From NCBI GenBank assembly GCA_030639985.1, contig DAOWKG010000298.1, forward strand, positions 1 to 5,937: a stretch of DNA of 5,937 nt. The letters are read 5' to 3'. The position numbers and the translations under genes are program-made. Positions 1 through 5,937 of this stretch are shown here, one piece after another. The DNA is from Desulfuromonadaceae bacterium (GTDB lineage Bacteria > Desulfobacterota > Desulfuromonadia > Desulfuromonadales > Geopsychrobacteraceae). The notes under the pieces are model-generated. The model made no database searches. It was not told the DNA's origin and saw only the letters and a list, made by a program, of their open reading frames with translations. How positions within the stretch are numbered: the stretch's first letter is position 1; every line of letters starts with the position of its first letter.

Positions 1-1
1 G

Positions 2-1822
2 CTGATCAAGCAGACCGAAGCACTTTTATTGCGAGCTCGCGAAAGTGCTAACCGATTATTCTATGATATCAGACAAGTGAATATTGCTTCGCAGCATGAG
101 ATCTCCCAGACCCAGGTTAATGTTAAGCAAATTGTTTTGGCTATCAATCTGGTCGCCAATTTTCTGGTAGTTATCCTGGCCCTGTTAATTGCTCTGAAGA
201 TATTTAGAATTTTACAAGAGCAGAAAATGATCCAGGCGAGGAACCATTGGCTTTCTACCGTCGTCGATCAGAGCTCTTCATCTATTGTGATTACCGATGT
301 TCATGGTGATGTTGAATATGTTAATGATTTTTTTGAAAGGCAGACCGGTTACAGTTTCGCCGAGGTCGCTGGCAAATCAACTCAAATTTTTAAAAGCGGG
401 AAGACCGCAGATGCGGTTTTCAAGGAAATGTGGCAAACCATAACCGCAGGCGGTATCTGGCGTGGGGAGCTTTGTAATAAGGCTAAAGACGGACACTTAT
501 TTTATGAGGAAGCCGTTATGTCGCCGGTGTTTGATGGCAAAGGTAAAATCATTAATTTTGCAGCGATCAAGTTGGACATTACTGAAAAAAAAGCTCTGGA
601 TGATCGGCATGCGCAACTACAAATAGAGCAGGAACGTTTGAAATCAATTCTGGATAAGGCTCCTGTGGGGATCGTTATCGCTGGTCTTGACTATGGAATT
701 CGCTGGGTTAACGATTTTGTGATAAAAATTTCGGAGTTTGATTGTTTGGCAGGGACCGACTGTCGGCAACTGTTTTATCTCGATGAGCCTGGTGCCGATT
801 TTGACCCGAACCAAGAAGGAAGCCTCGATAACCATGAAATTTTGTTGCGTTCTCAGAATGGTCACAAACTTCCGGTTTTAAAGTCTGTGCAACGAATTAC
901 CTGGTGCGATGAGGATGTTGTTTTAATAACTTTTATTGATATTTCAGCGCGAAAAAAGCTCGAAGAAGAACTGCTACAAAAAAATAAATTTGCCTCGGTT
1001 GGCTATCTGGCGGCTGGGATCGCTCACGAAATCAATACCCCGATGCAGTTTATCAAACATAACCTCCAATATTTAAAGGACTCATTTGCCGATTTTTTGC
1101 AGTTGTTGACCCTGGGTGAAAAGCTCAGGCAGCAGGCGATCGTTGCTGCAGTCGATCAAAAAACTATAGCGGAGATTGCCCGCACCCGTGAAGATATTGA
1201 GGTTGAATTTTTGTCGGTTGATGTGCTCCATGCCATAGATGAATCTATTGAAGGGACAACTCGGGTTGCCGAAATTGTAAACACCCTGAAAGAATTCTCC
1301 CACCCTGGATCGGCAGAAAAAATTTATACCGATGTTAATCGCTTGATTGAAAATACGCTCGCTGTGACTAAAAACGAATGGAAATATGTCGCCAACGTGA
1401 CAACCGACTTATCATCTCATAACAAAATGGTACCCTGCTTGGTGAATGAATTCAGCCAGGTGATGTTGAACTTGATTATGAATGCGCGCGATGCAATTGT
1501 TGCCCGACAAGTACAAGAACCGACCCTTAAAGGAGTTATAAATATCAGTACCCGGGAAGATGGTGCCTGGGTTGAAATCCGGGTACGGGACAATGGGACG
1601 GGGATTCCTGCGGCGGTACAGGATAAAATATTTGATCCTTTTTTTACCACTAAGGAAGTGGGTAGTGGCACCGGACAAGGGTTGTCAATCTCCAGGAGCA
1701 TCATTGTCGAGAAACACCAGGGGATAATGTCGTTCGAGACGCAACCGGGGGAAGGTTCTACCCTTATTGTTCGGTTGCCGGGTGCATCAGTTTACGATGC
1801 TGGAGGTGATAATAGTGGCTGA
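2..1822 (+). CDS. PAS-PAS sensor histidine kinase, 5' truncated by window edge
   Basis: This is an inner-membrane sensor kinase that would autophosphorylate on histidine and pass phosphate to the adjacent receiver. The frame is open to the window start, so the TTG at 29 is probably internal; residues here are numbered from it. A helical stretch leads to a membrane segment (about 36-60). Two PAS domains follow, at about 72-188 (ending LDITEKK) and 203-308 (ending FIDISARKK), then a short coiled linker. The H-box is GYLAAGIAHEINTP with His333 (bases 1025-1027). The HATPase domain shows the N-box (NLIMNARDAI, 481-490), G1 (DNGTGI, 521-526), F-box (FDPFFTTK, 535-542) and G2 (GSGTGQGLS, 545-553). 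All catalytic boxes are intact. The signal sensed cannot be told, because most of the extracytoplasmic part is missing and no PAS cofactor residue is evident. The last 8 nt overlap the regulator gene, implying translational coupling. Confidence 0.94.
   Translation: MIKQTEALLLRARESANRLFYDIRQVNIASQHEISQTQVNVKQIVLAINLVANFLVVILALLIALKIFRILQEQKMIQARNHWLSTVVDQSSSSIVITDVHGDVEYVNDFFERQTGYSFAEVAGKSTQIFKSGKTADAVFKEMWQTITAGGIWRGELCNKAKDGHLFYEEAVMSPVFDGKGKIINFAAIKLDITEKKALDDRHAQLQIEQERLKSILDKAPVGIVIAGLDYGIRWVNDFVIKISEFDCLAGTDCRQLFYLDEPGADFDPNQEGSLDNHEILLRSQNGHKLPVLKSVQRITWCDEDVVLITFIDISARKKLEEELLQKNKFASVGYLAAGIAHEINTPMQFIKHNLQYLKDSFADFLQLLTLGEKLRQQAIVAAVDQKTIAEIARTREDIEVEFLSVDVLHAIDESIEGTTRVAEIVNTLKEFSHPGSAEKIYTDVNRLIENTLAVTKNEWKYVANVTTDLSSHNKMVPCLVNEFSQVMLNLIMNARDAIVARQVQEPTLKGVINISTREDGAWVEIRVRDNGTGIPAAVQDKIFDPFFTTKEVGSGTGQGLSISRSIIVEKHQGIMSFETQPGEGSTLIVRLPGASVYDAGGDNSG
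1802..1817 (+). promoter_or_regulatory. Ribosome binding site and GTG start of the HD-GYP regulator
   Basis: GGAGG at 1802-1806 lies 8 nt before GTG 1815-1817, inside the last codons of the kinase gene. This spacing decides the regulator start and implies that its translation is coupled to that of the kinase. Confidence 0.75.
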
Positions 1823-2941
1823 ACAGAAGGACGTTGAACTTTTGTTTGTTGATGACGAGCCTAAGGTTCTAATCGGTTTTAAACGGCTTCTTTATGGTTT
1901 GCCGGATGGTTGGAAAAGTCACTTTGCCGCTAGTGTCGATGAAGCGTTGGGGGGCATGGCAAGGATAGAGATAGATGTTGTTATTTCTGATATTAGTATG
2001 CCCGGTAAAAGCGGTTTTGATCTGCTTCAAGAAATCAGACAAACCGCTTCTGGTGAAGATTCTCCCGTCCTTATCTTGACCGGAAATTCGGAGTCCAGTC
2101 TAAAACGGTAGGCCTTGGATCTTGGCGCTACCGATCTGCTGACCAAAACGGTTAGTCGTGAAGATTTGGTGTCCAGAATCCGCAATATGGTTCGTTTGAA
2201 ATCGTACCAGGACACCATAAAGCGCCACAACCGAATCCTTGATGTCAAGGTCAAGGAACGAACTCAGGAGCTCGAAGATTCACGTTTGGATTTAATCTGG
2301 TGTTTAGCAAAAACATCTGAATGCCGGGATACCGATACGGGTAATCATATTTTAAGGGTTGCCCATTATTGTCATGTGTTAGCTGAAAATTTGGGATTGG
2401 ACAAAAAAACTGTGAACAGATTTTTCAAACCAGCCCTTTGCATGATATCGGGAAAATTGGTATTCCCGACAATGTTTTGTTGAAACCGGGCAAGTTGAAT
2501 GCTCAGGAGCGGCTGGTAATGCAAAGTCATTGTCAGTTGGGGGCAGCGTTGCTGAAGCCGGATCTTTTCCCGATGTCAATATCCCATGGCAGCCGAGATG
2601 GTTCAGACGGGTTGCCGTTGCAACAGAACCATAATCCATTTTTAAGTATGGCTACTGAAATTGCGCTGTGCCATCATGAATTCTGGAACGGTGCCGGTTA
2701 TCCACAGGGATTGTCTGGAGACGCTATCCCCATTGCCGCCAGAATTTGTGCTCTTGCAGATGTTTACGATGCCCTTTCAACCCGTCGTCCCTATAAGGCG
2801 GTGCTTCCTGAACCTGATGTTTTAGCTATTATGCGTGACGGCAATGGCAGTCAGTTTGACCCCGATATTTTTATCTGTTTTGAGCAAAGCCTGCAGCAGT
2901 TTCAGCAAATTCGGCAAAAATTTGCTGACCGGACTGACTAG
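1815..2941 (+). pseudogene. Response regulator with HD-GYP phosphodiesterase domain, broken by an amber codon and a frameshift
   Basis: When intact this would be a cytoplasmic receiver/HD-GYP protein of about 375 residues that hydrolyses cyclic-di-GMP when phosphorylated by the kinase upstream. The GTG start at 1815 is preferred over in-frame ATGs at 1767 and 1797: the mature sequence begins AEQKDVELLFVDDEP and GGAGG lies at 1802-1806. The receiver has D13/D14, phospho-acceptor D59 (1989-1991), T89 and K111. A TAG at codon 99 (2109-2111) interrupts it; homology resumes at once with ALDLGATDLL. A coiled linker (about 130-155) leads to the HD-GYP domain with H178 in TGNH. In 2403-2426 the frame slips by -1, after which TSPLHDIGKIGIPD (H210, D211), HHE (287-289) and GYP (295-297) read normally to TAG at 2939-2941. 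A single lost base in A7 (2403-2409) or T5 (2421-2425) would explain the slip. Kept catalytic motifs suggest recent decay, or errors in the sequence. A TTG at 2115 could restart translation but lacks a good ribosome site. Confidence 0.9.
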
Positions 2942-2991
2942 AGGACACTTGCGCGGAGGCCCGATCACTGTACCCCCATTTTGATTTTCAG

Positions 2992-3498
2992 CTACTTTGT
3001 TGCCAGTTCCATAACCTTGCTCTCTTGCAGGATGTCGACAATCGCTTCTTTTTCTTCCGTCGTAATGGCTTCGTTGGGGATAAAAAAGAATGAAGCTGCT
3101 TTGAGGTACAGTAGTAATCCCGGTTTGACATCTCGGTAGCCATAAAATGTGTCCCAGTTAAATTCAAACTCCACCCCCCGCTCAATACCGCTGATTTTAT
3201 CTGGTTCGATGGCGTAATCTATGCTGCCGGGAAATTGGGGTTTGACCTTGAGCTTTTTGACTGCACTATTGACCAAAAACTTGCGGGCAAAGACGCAATA
3301 GAGACCAAAGGCGATCATGCCGAAAGCGATCAGACTATTGTCAAACAATCCTAGTAATCCGGCAACGCCGACAATCCACGAACCGGTGCCATAGATAAAG
3401 CGTAGTTTGAAGCGTTTGTCGGCCATATAGTAGGCGTTATAGAAGGTGCGCCAGTCTTTTTCACAGAGGTCGTATTGGATCTTGATTGGCTGATTCAT
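2992..3498 (-). CDS. YcxB-like small membrane protein
   Basis: This is a 168-residue protein of unknown function that resembles the YcxB-like family. Two adjacent hydrophobic segments (about 36-52 and 55-72) form a membrane hairpin after a short polar N-terminus. The soluble C-terminal part (about 92-160) has the family's pattern: a beta-rich stretch (IDYAIEPDKISG), an aromatic segment (FNWDTFYGYRDVKPGLLLYL), then FFFIPNEAI and a final amphipathic helix. The start is ATG at 3498 with GGGAA (plus-strand 3509-3513) 10 nt upstream. It lies 66 nt after the DUF362 gene in the same direction and may be the last gene of that transcript, though the gap would also allow its own promoter. It converges on the broken regulator gene. 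The family assignment rests on architecture and recalled sequence style, and no biochemical role is known to me. Confidence 0.75.
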   Translation of the reverse strand: MNQPIKIQYDLCEKDWRTFYNAYYMADKRFKLRFIYGTGSWIVGVAGLLGLFDNSLIAFGMIAFGLYCVFARKFLVNSAVKKLKVKPQFPGSIDYAIEPDKISGIERGVEFEFNWDTFYGYRDVKPGLLLYLKAASFFFIPNEAITTEEKEAIVDILQESKVMELATK

Positions 3499-3564
3499 AA
3501 GTTGATTATTCCCAGTAAGTTATTATTATGTTGCGGTTTTCTTACCGTATTGGTGGCTATTTGG

Positions 3565-4740
3565 TCAAAGGTTTTTACTCTTCATTTTAGCCATAAAATT
3601 ACTTAACCGTAATAATATTCCCTGTTTTGTCATCAGGGCACCATGGGGGCAAAGTTCCTGACAGCAGAAGCAGCGGATACATTCATCATAGTCGATGATT
3701 AAGCGGTTATTTTCGATTTTCATGGCTTCTGGAGGACAGTGGGTAACACAGTCATTGCAGCGGCGACAAAGATTGTGATCTGGTACCGGACGAGCAGTCA
3801 GCGCATGCCTTAGATGATGTTTCAATGCCCCTTTGAGGCCGAAGTTAACATCGGTCATTTTTGCTTGCCGGAAACTGGTGATTTTTAGTGATTCAAGGGC
3901 TGCACCGCAAAGTTGCAATTCTTGAATGTCGGTGTAGGGACGACCCGTTTCTATGGCTTGTTGCTGGGTCCAGACCTGGTGTGGTTTCATCCCCACAAGT
4001 TCTGTTGCTACAGTGTCGATCGCTTGCGGGTGGCTGCCGGCCAGCAGTGCCCCGATTGCTACGGGATCACCGCTGCCTGGACCTTCTGCCTCCATGCCGA
4101 TAACTGCATCAACAATCGTCAGCGCCGGGATTATGGCTTCGCAGAGTTCCAGCAGCATCAGGGCAAAATAGGCTTTGTCGGTACCCGCTTGCAAGTGGAG
4201 TCGAGGTTTACGGAGCCCAACGATTGCTCCGAACATGTTTTTTACCCCACAGGTCAAGCCCATCATCTGGTGGGTTTTTAGCTTGGGCAGGTTGATGATC
4301 AGGTCGGCTTCAACAATTTCTCTGGCAACCTCAAATTGGTGGAAGGTTCCACCGGTCGGGTTGATGGTTGTCGGGGTGTCGAAAGGGGCAAACTTGCAAC
4401 CGGTTTCATTGATAACGGCAAGAATGCCACTTTTGCGAGCAACATTTTCGGGGCTGCCAATGCCGGGAGAATCGCCAACTGTCACTTCTCCACCAGCAGC
4501 TTGAACCAGTTTGATTACTGCCCGGACAATTTCGGGGTGGGTGGTTACCGCTTTATCGGGATCTTTGCCAGCTAGCAAGTTCGGTTTGAGCAGGACTTTC
4601 TGTCCCTGTTTGACGAAGGCTGATATGCCGCCAAGTGGTTGTAGCAACATCTCGATTGCAGCTGAGGTTACGACAGGATCGTAGGTTGTCAGCTTTTGCA
4701 ATGAAACCCGTGAAGCTTCTGTTGTCAGGTGGCGATGCAA
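3565..4740 (-). CDS. DUF362 iron-sulfur protein with C-terminal 2x[4Fe-4S] ferredoxin domain
   Basis: This is a 391-residue cytoplasmic protein with an N-terminal DUF362 domain (about 12-300) and a bacterial ferredoxin tail. DUF362 hallmarks are KVLLKPNLL (48-56), TTHPEIVRAVI (66-76), VGDSPGIGS (88-96), ADLIINLPKLKTH (145-157), GLTCGVKNMFG (161-171) and the loop DAVIGMEAEGPGSGDP (211-226). The tail binds two clusters through CxxCxxCxxxCP motifs: C325, C328, C331, C335 and C354, C357, C360, C364; C359 is an extra cysteine. The arrangement suggests electron transfer, but the reaction of DUF362 proteins is not established. The start is taken as TTG at 4740 because AGGCGG (plus-strand 4750-4755) lies 9 nt upstream; a later TTG at 4701 has no such site. 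Only 4 nt separate it from the hydrolase stop, so the two genes are very likely co-transcribed and translationally coupled. Confidence 0.92.
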   Translation of the reverse strand: MHRHLTTEASRVSLQKLTTYDPVVTSAAIEMLLQPLGGISAFVKQGQKVLLKPNLLAGKDPDKAVTTHPEIVRAVIKLVQAAGGEVTVGDSPGIGSPENVARKSGILAVINETGCKFAPFDTPTTINPTGGTFHQFEVAREIVEADLIINLPKLKTHQMMGLTCGVKNMFGAIVGLRKPRLHLQAGTDKAYFALMLLELCEAIIPALTIVDAVIGMEAEGPGSGDPVAIGALLAGSHPQAIDTVATELVGMKPHQVWTQQQAIETGRPYTDIQELQLCGAALESLKITSFRQAKMTDVNFGLKGALKHHLRHALTARPVPDHNLCRRCNDCVTHCPPEAMKIENNRLIIDYDECIRCFCCQELCPHGALMTKQGILLRLSNFMAKMKSKNL

Positions 4741-4744
4741 AGAA

Positions 4745-5590
4745 CTAATCCGCCTGTTTTAATGCCGCAATCGTTGCAGCAATAACCGGTTTGCGGTAGA
4801 GCAGGGCAGTGTGTCCCATACGATCAAATTCTATCGCCTCACCCCATGGGAGGTGATTGCTGGTGTTTGGCAGCACCATATTGTCTTTGTTGGTGTAGAT
4901 ATTGGTAACCTTGATATCTTTGGGAGCCGGGGCATGGTTAAGCCGCTGGAGAAAATCGGAGTTCGGGAACAGTCGCTTTCCCAATGGGTCGATAGCAAAC
5001 GTTGCTAACCTGGAACCTTGATGGGGGGAACCAAGGCAGATCAGGTTTTCTACTTTGTCGTGACCACCACGCAGTTGGACATAATTGCGGGCAATCATCC
5101 CCCCCATGGAATGGCCAACCAAGTGAACCTTATTGACCCCCAATTGGTGGCGTAGCTCATCAATCTTGTTTGCCAGTAGTTCTGTCAGTGCCTCTTCGCT
5201 GTGCCAGGATGAAAGATTAATGGTGACAATATTTTTAAATCCCTGCTTTTTAAGCTGCCACTTGAACCAGAACCAGCATGACTGGTTAACAAATAGACCG
5301 TGCAGGAGTAATACCGGGGTTTCGCCTCGGGTATTAGCTTGATTTTTTCTGTTGAATATCCCAAAAGGAACCACTGCAAGGGTGATATAGTTGAATAACG
5401 TTTCGCTACCCAGCAGCGAGAAAACCAGCCCGAGGTTTTGGCGGCTAAACCGGTTATCTATGGCATCTGGATTGGTGTTGGAATATTCGTACCAGGAAAT
5501 ACTGTAGCTAAGGAGAACGATAATAACATCAAATACTAATAGCCCCAGGTTTGCCAGAATAAAGAGTGATAACAGTAGATAGGCGCTCAT
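4745..5590 (-). CDS. Membrane-anchored alpha/beta hydrolase, lipase/esterase-like
   Basis: This is a 281-residue serine hydrolase. A strongly hydrophobic N-terminus (about 3-30) without an obvious cleavage site should anchor it in the membrane, and a second hydrophobic stretch (about 53-78) may be another membrane segment. The alpha/beta fold starts at PVLLLHGLF (92-100), where H97-G98 is the usual oxyanion-hole region. The nucleophile elbow is GHSMGG with Ser161. LICLGSPHQGS (183-193) is typical of the triacylglycerol-lipase/PGAP1-like branch. The likely acid is D236 (YTNKDNMV) and the likely base H260 (RMGHTALLY). Substrate is unknown; ester or lipid hydrolysis is an inference from the fold. 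The ATG at 5590 is preceded by GGAG (plus-strand 5599-5602) at 8 nt. It is the first gene of the minus-strand operon and is divergent from the recombinase gene. Confidence 0.91.
   Translation of the reverse strand: MSAYLLLSLFILANLGLLVFDVIIVLLSYSISWYEYSNTNPDAIDNRFSRQNLGLVFSLLGSETLFNYITLAVVPFGIFNRKNQANTRGETPVLLLHGLFVNQSCWFWFKWQLKKQGFKNIVTINLSSWHSEEALTELLANKIDELRHQLGVNKVHLVGHSMGGMIARNYVQLRGGHDKVENLICLGSPHQGSRLATFAIDPLGKRLFPNSDFLQRLNHAPAPKDIKVTNIYTNKDNMVLPNTSNHLPWGEAIEFDRMGHTALLYRKPVIAATIAALKQAD
4750..4755 (-). promoter_or_regulatory. Ribosome binding site deciding the TTG start of the DUF362 gene
   Basis: The minus strand reads AGGCGG here, inside the last codons of the hydrolase gene and 9 nt before TTG 4740-4738. 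It supports the unusual TTG start and coupling of the two genes. Confidence 0.6.
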
Positions 5591-5781
5591 AGGGTTTTCT
5601 CCAGAAAGTTAAATAGTAGTGAGTGGCGTTTTAGTTATCGGGTGATTTCTTGGGGGAATGTCGATAATATCAATTTTCCCCGTTACGATAATTGAAGTAT
5701 GGCATGCTGATGTGTAGGGGTCAATTGGTTGGGATGTTGAATTGTCCTCGAATTGTGGGTGCGGGCGTCGATTCAGATTGA
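5591..5781. promoter_or_regulatory. Divergent intergenic region with three CGATAA motifs
   Basis: The region separates the hydrolase operon (leftward) from the recombinase gene (rightward), so promoters for both should lie here. I cannot assign -35/-10 boxes with confidence. CGATAA occurs at 5662-5667 and 5686-5691 on the plus strand, 24 bp apart, and at 5635-5640 on the minus strand. A 6-bp inverted repeat, TCAATT/AATTGA, spans 5670-5695. These could be operator sites, but no regulator is identified. Confidence 0.35.
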
Positions 5782-5805
5782 ATGATCAGAAAGATTACGA
5801 GTGTT

Positions 5806-5937
5806 ATGGATCTGTATTTACAGCGATTTGAACAACATTTGACCACCGAGCGAAACCTTTCGCCGCTGACTATTGCCGCCTATATGTCTGATCTGGGGCA
5901 ATTTTACCAGTTTTTGCAGCTACATGAAATTGTTGCC
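5806..5937 (+). CDS. xerC: Tyrosine recombinase of the XerC/XerD type, N-terminal fragment
   Basis: Only the first 44 codons are in the window; the gene continues past the right edge. They match the N-terminal core-binding (SAM-like) domain of Xer recombinases: LQRFEQHLTTERNLSPLTIAAYMSDLGQFYQFL, with the usual spacing of ER-x-LS-x2-T-x3-Y-x2-DL-x2-F. Such proteins resolve chromosome dimers at dif. The catalytic R-H-R-Y residues lie beyond the window, so a phage or integron-type integrase cannot be excluded. The ERNLS wording is closer to XerC than to XerD as I recall them, so the symbol is tentative. ATG 5806 gives the usual family N-terminus; an in-frame ATG at 5782, directly after a TGA, would add eight residues. 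Neither start has a strong ribosome site. In Geobacter-like genomes xerC often precedes hslVU, which could be looked for downstream. Confidence 0.82.
   Translation, partial: MDLYLQRFEQHLTTERNLSPLTIAAYMSDLGQFYQFLQLHEIVA

Noticed and set aside
1412..1704. Two overlapping minus-strand open frames opposite the kinase ATPase domain
   Set aside because: They are shadows of a conserved coding region, with no ribosome site or recognisable protein content.
2402..2410. Programmed -1 ribosomal frameshift at the A7 run
   Set aside because: In the zero frame the run reads GAC AAA AAA ACT, so the P-site tRNA would have to re-pair with CAA; this is not a good X XXY YYZ heptamer. No downstream hairpin is obvious, and the gene also contains an unrelated amber codon.
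2942..2991. Possible bidirectional terminator between the convergent genes
   Set aside because: No stable GC-rich stem followed by a T-run could be drawn on either strand.
3529..3552. Short inverted repeat CGGT/ACCG between the DUF362 and YcxB-like genes
   Set aside because: The stem is only about 4 bp and no T-tract follows, so it is too weak to call a terminator.
3888..4575. Several plus-strand open frames of 71 to 122 codons opposite the DUF362 gene
   Set aside because: They lie antisense to a gene with clear family motifs, overlap one another in different frames and encode low-complexity, Cys/Ser/Pro-rich sequence without recognisable domains.
5704..5781. A 25-codon open frame just before the recombinase gene, ending directly before ATG 5782
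   Set aside because: It has only a weak ribosome site and no recognisable content, and its length is expected by chance; a leader peptide cannot be supported.
5806..5937. The tyrosine recombinase as a sign of a mobile element or integrated phage
   Set aside because: The N-terminus looks like a housekeeping Xer protein, and no tRNA, att repeat or phage gene is in view.

Overview
The window looks like chromosomal DNA from a Gram-negative bacterium of moderate GC. The protein style resembles the Desulfuromonadales/Geobacter group (Desulfobacterota): a PAS-rich kinase next to an HD-GYP response regulator, and a ferredoxin-tailed DUF362 protein. This placement rests on recalled family resemblance, not on a search. 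No rRNA, tRNA, CRISPR array, insertion sequence or prophage is visible.

Layout. (1) Positions 2-1822 (+) encode the C-terminal part of a membrane-bound PAS-PAS sensor histidine kinase whose 5' end lies outside the window. (2) Overlapping its stop by 8 nt, 1815-2941 (+) holds a receiver/HD-GYP response regulator, the obvious partner. It is broken twice: by an in-frame amber codon at 2109-2111 and by a -1 shift somewhere in 2403-2426. (3) A 50-nt convergent gap (2942-2991) shows no convincing terminator. (4) On the minus strand, transcribed from about 5590 down to 2992, three genes run in one direction: a membrane-anchored alpha/beta hydrolase (5590-4745), a DUF362 protein with two C-terminal 4Fe-4S motifs (4740-3565; 4 nt from the hydrolase) and a YcxB-like small membrane protein (3498-2992; 66 nt downstream). 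(5) A divergent intergenic region of about 200 nt (5591-5781/5805) carries three copies of CGATAA and must hold the promoters of the hydrolase operon and of the last gene. (6) From 5806 (+), or possibly 5782, the N-terminal end of a XerC/XerD-type tyrosine recombinase runs off the window.

How they fit together. The kinase and regulator would form a phosphorelay controlling cyclic-di-GMP breakdown, but as written the regulator cannot be made full length, so the kinase is either orphaned or relies on another regulator. The hydrolase and DUF362 genes are probably co-transcribed and translationally coupled; their joint role is unknown. I see no clear undescribed system here. The most informative oddity is the doubly interrupted HD-GYP regulator whose catalytic motifs are still intact.
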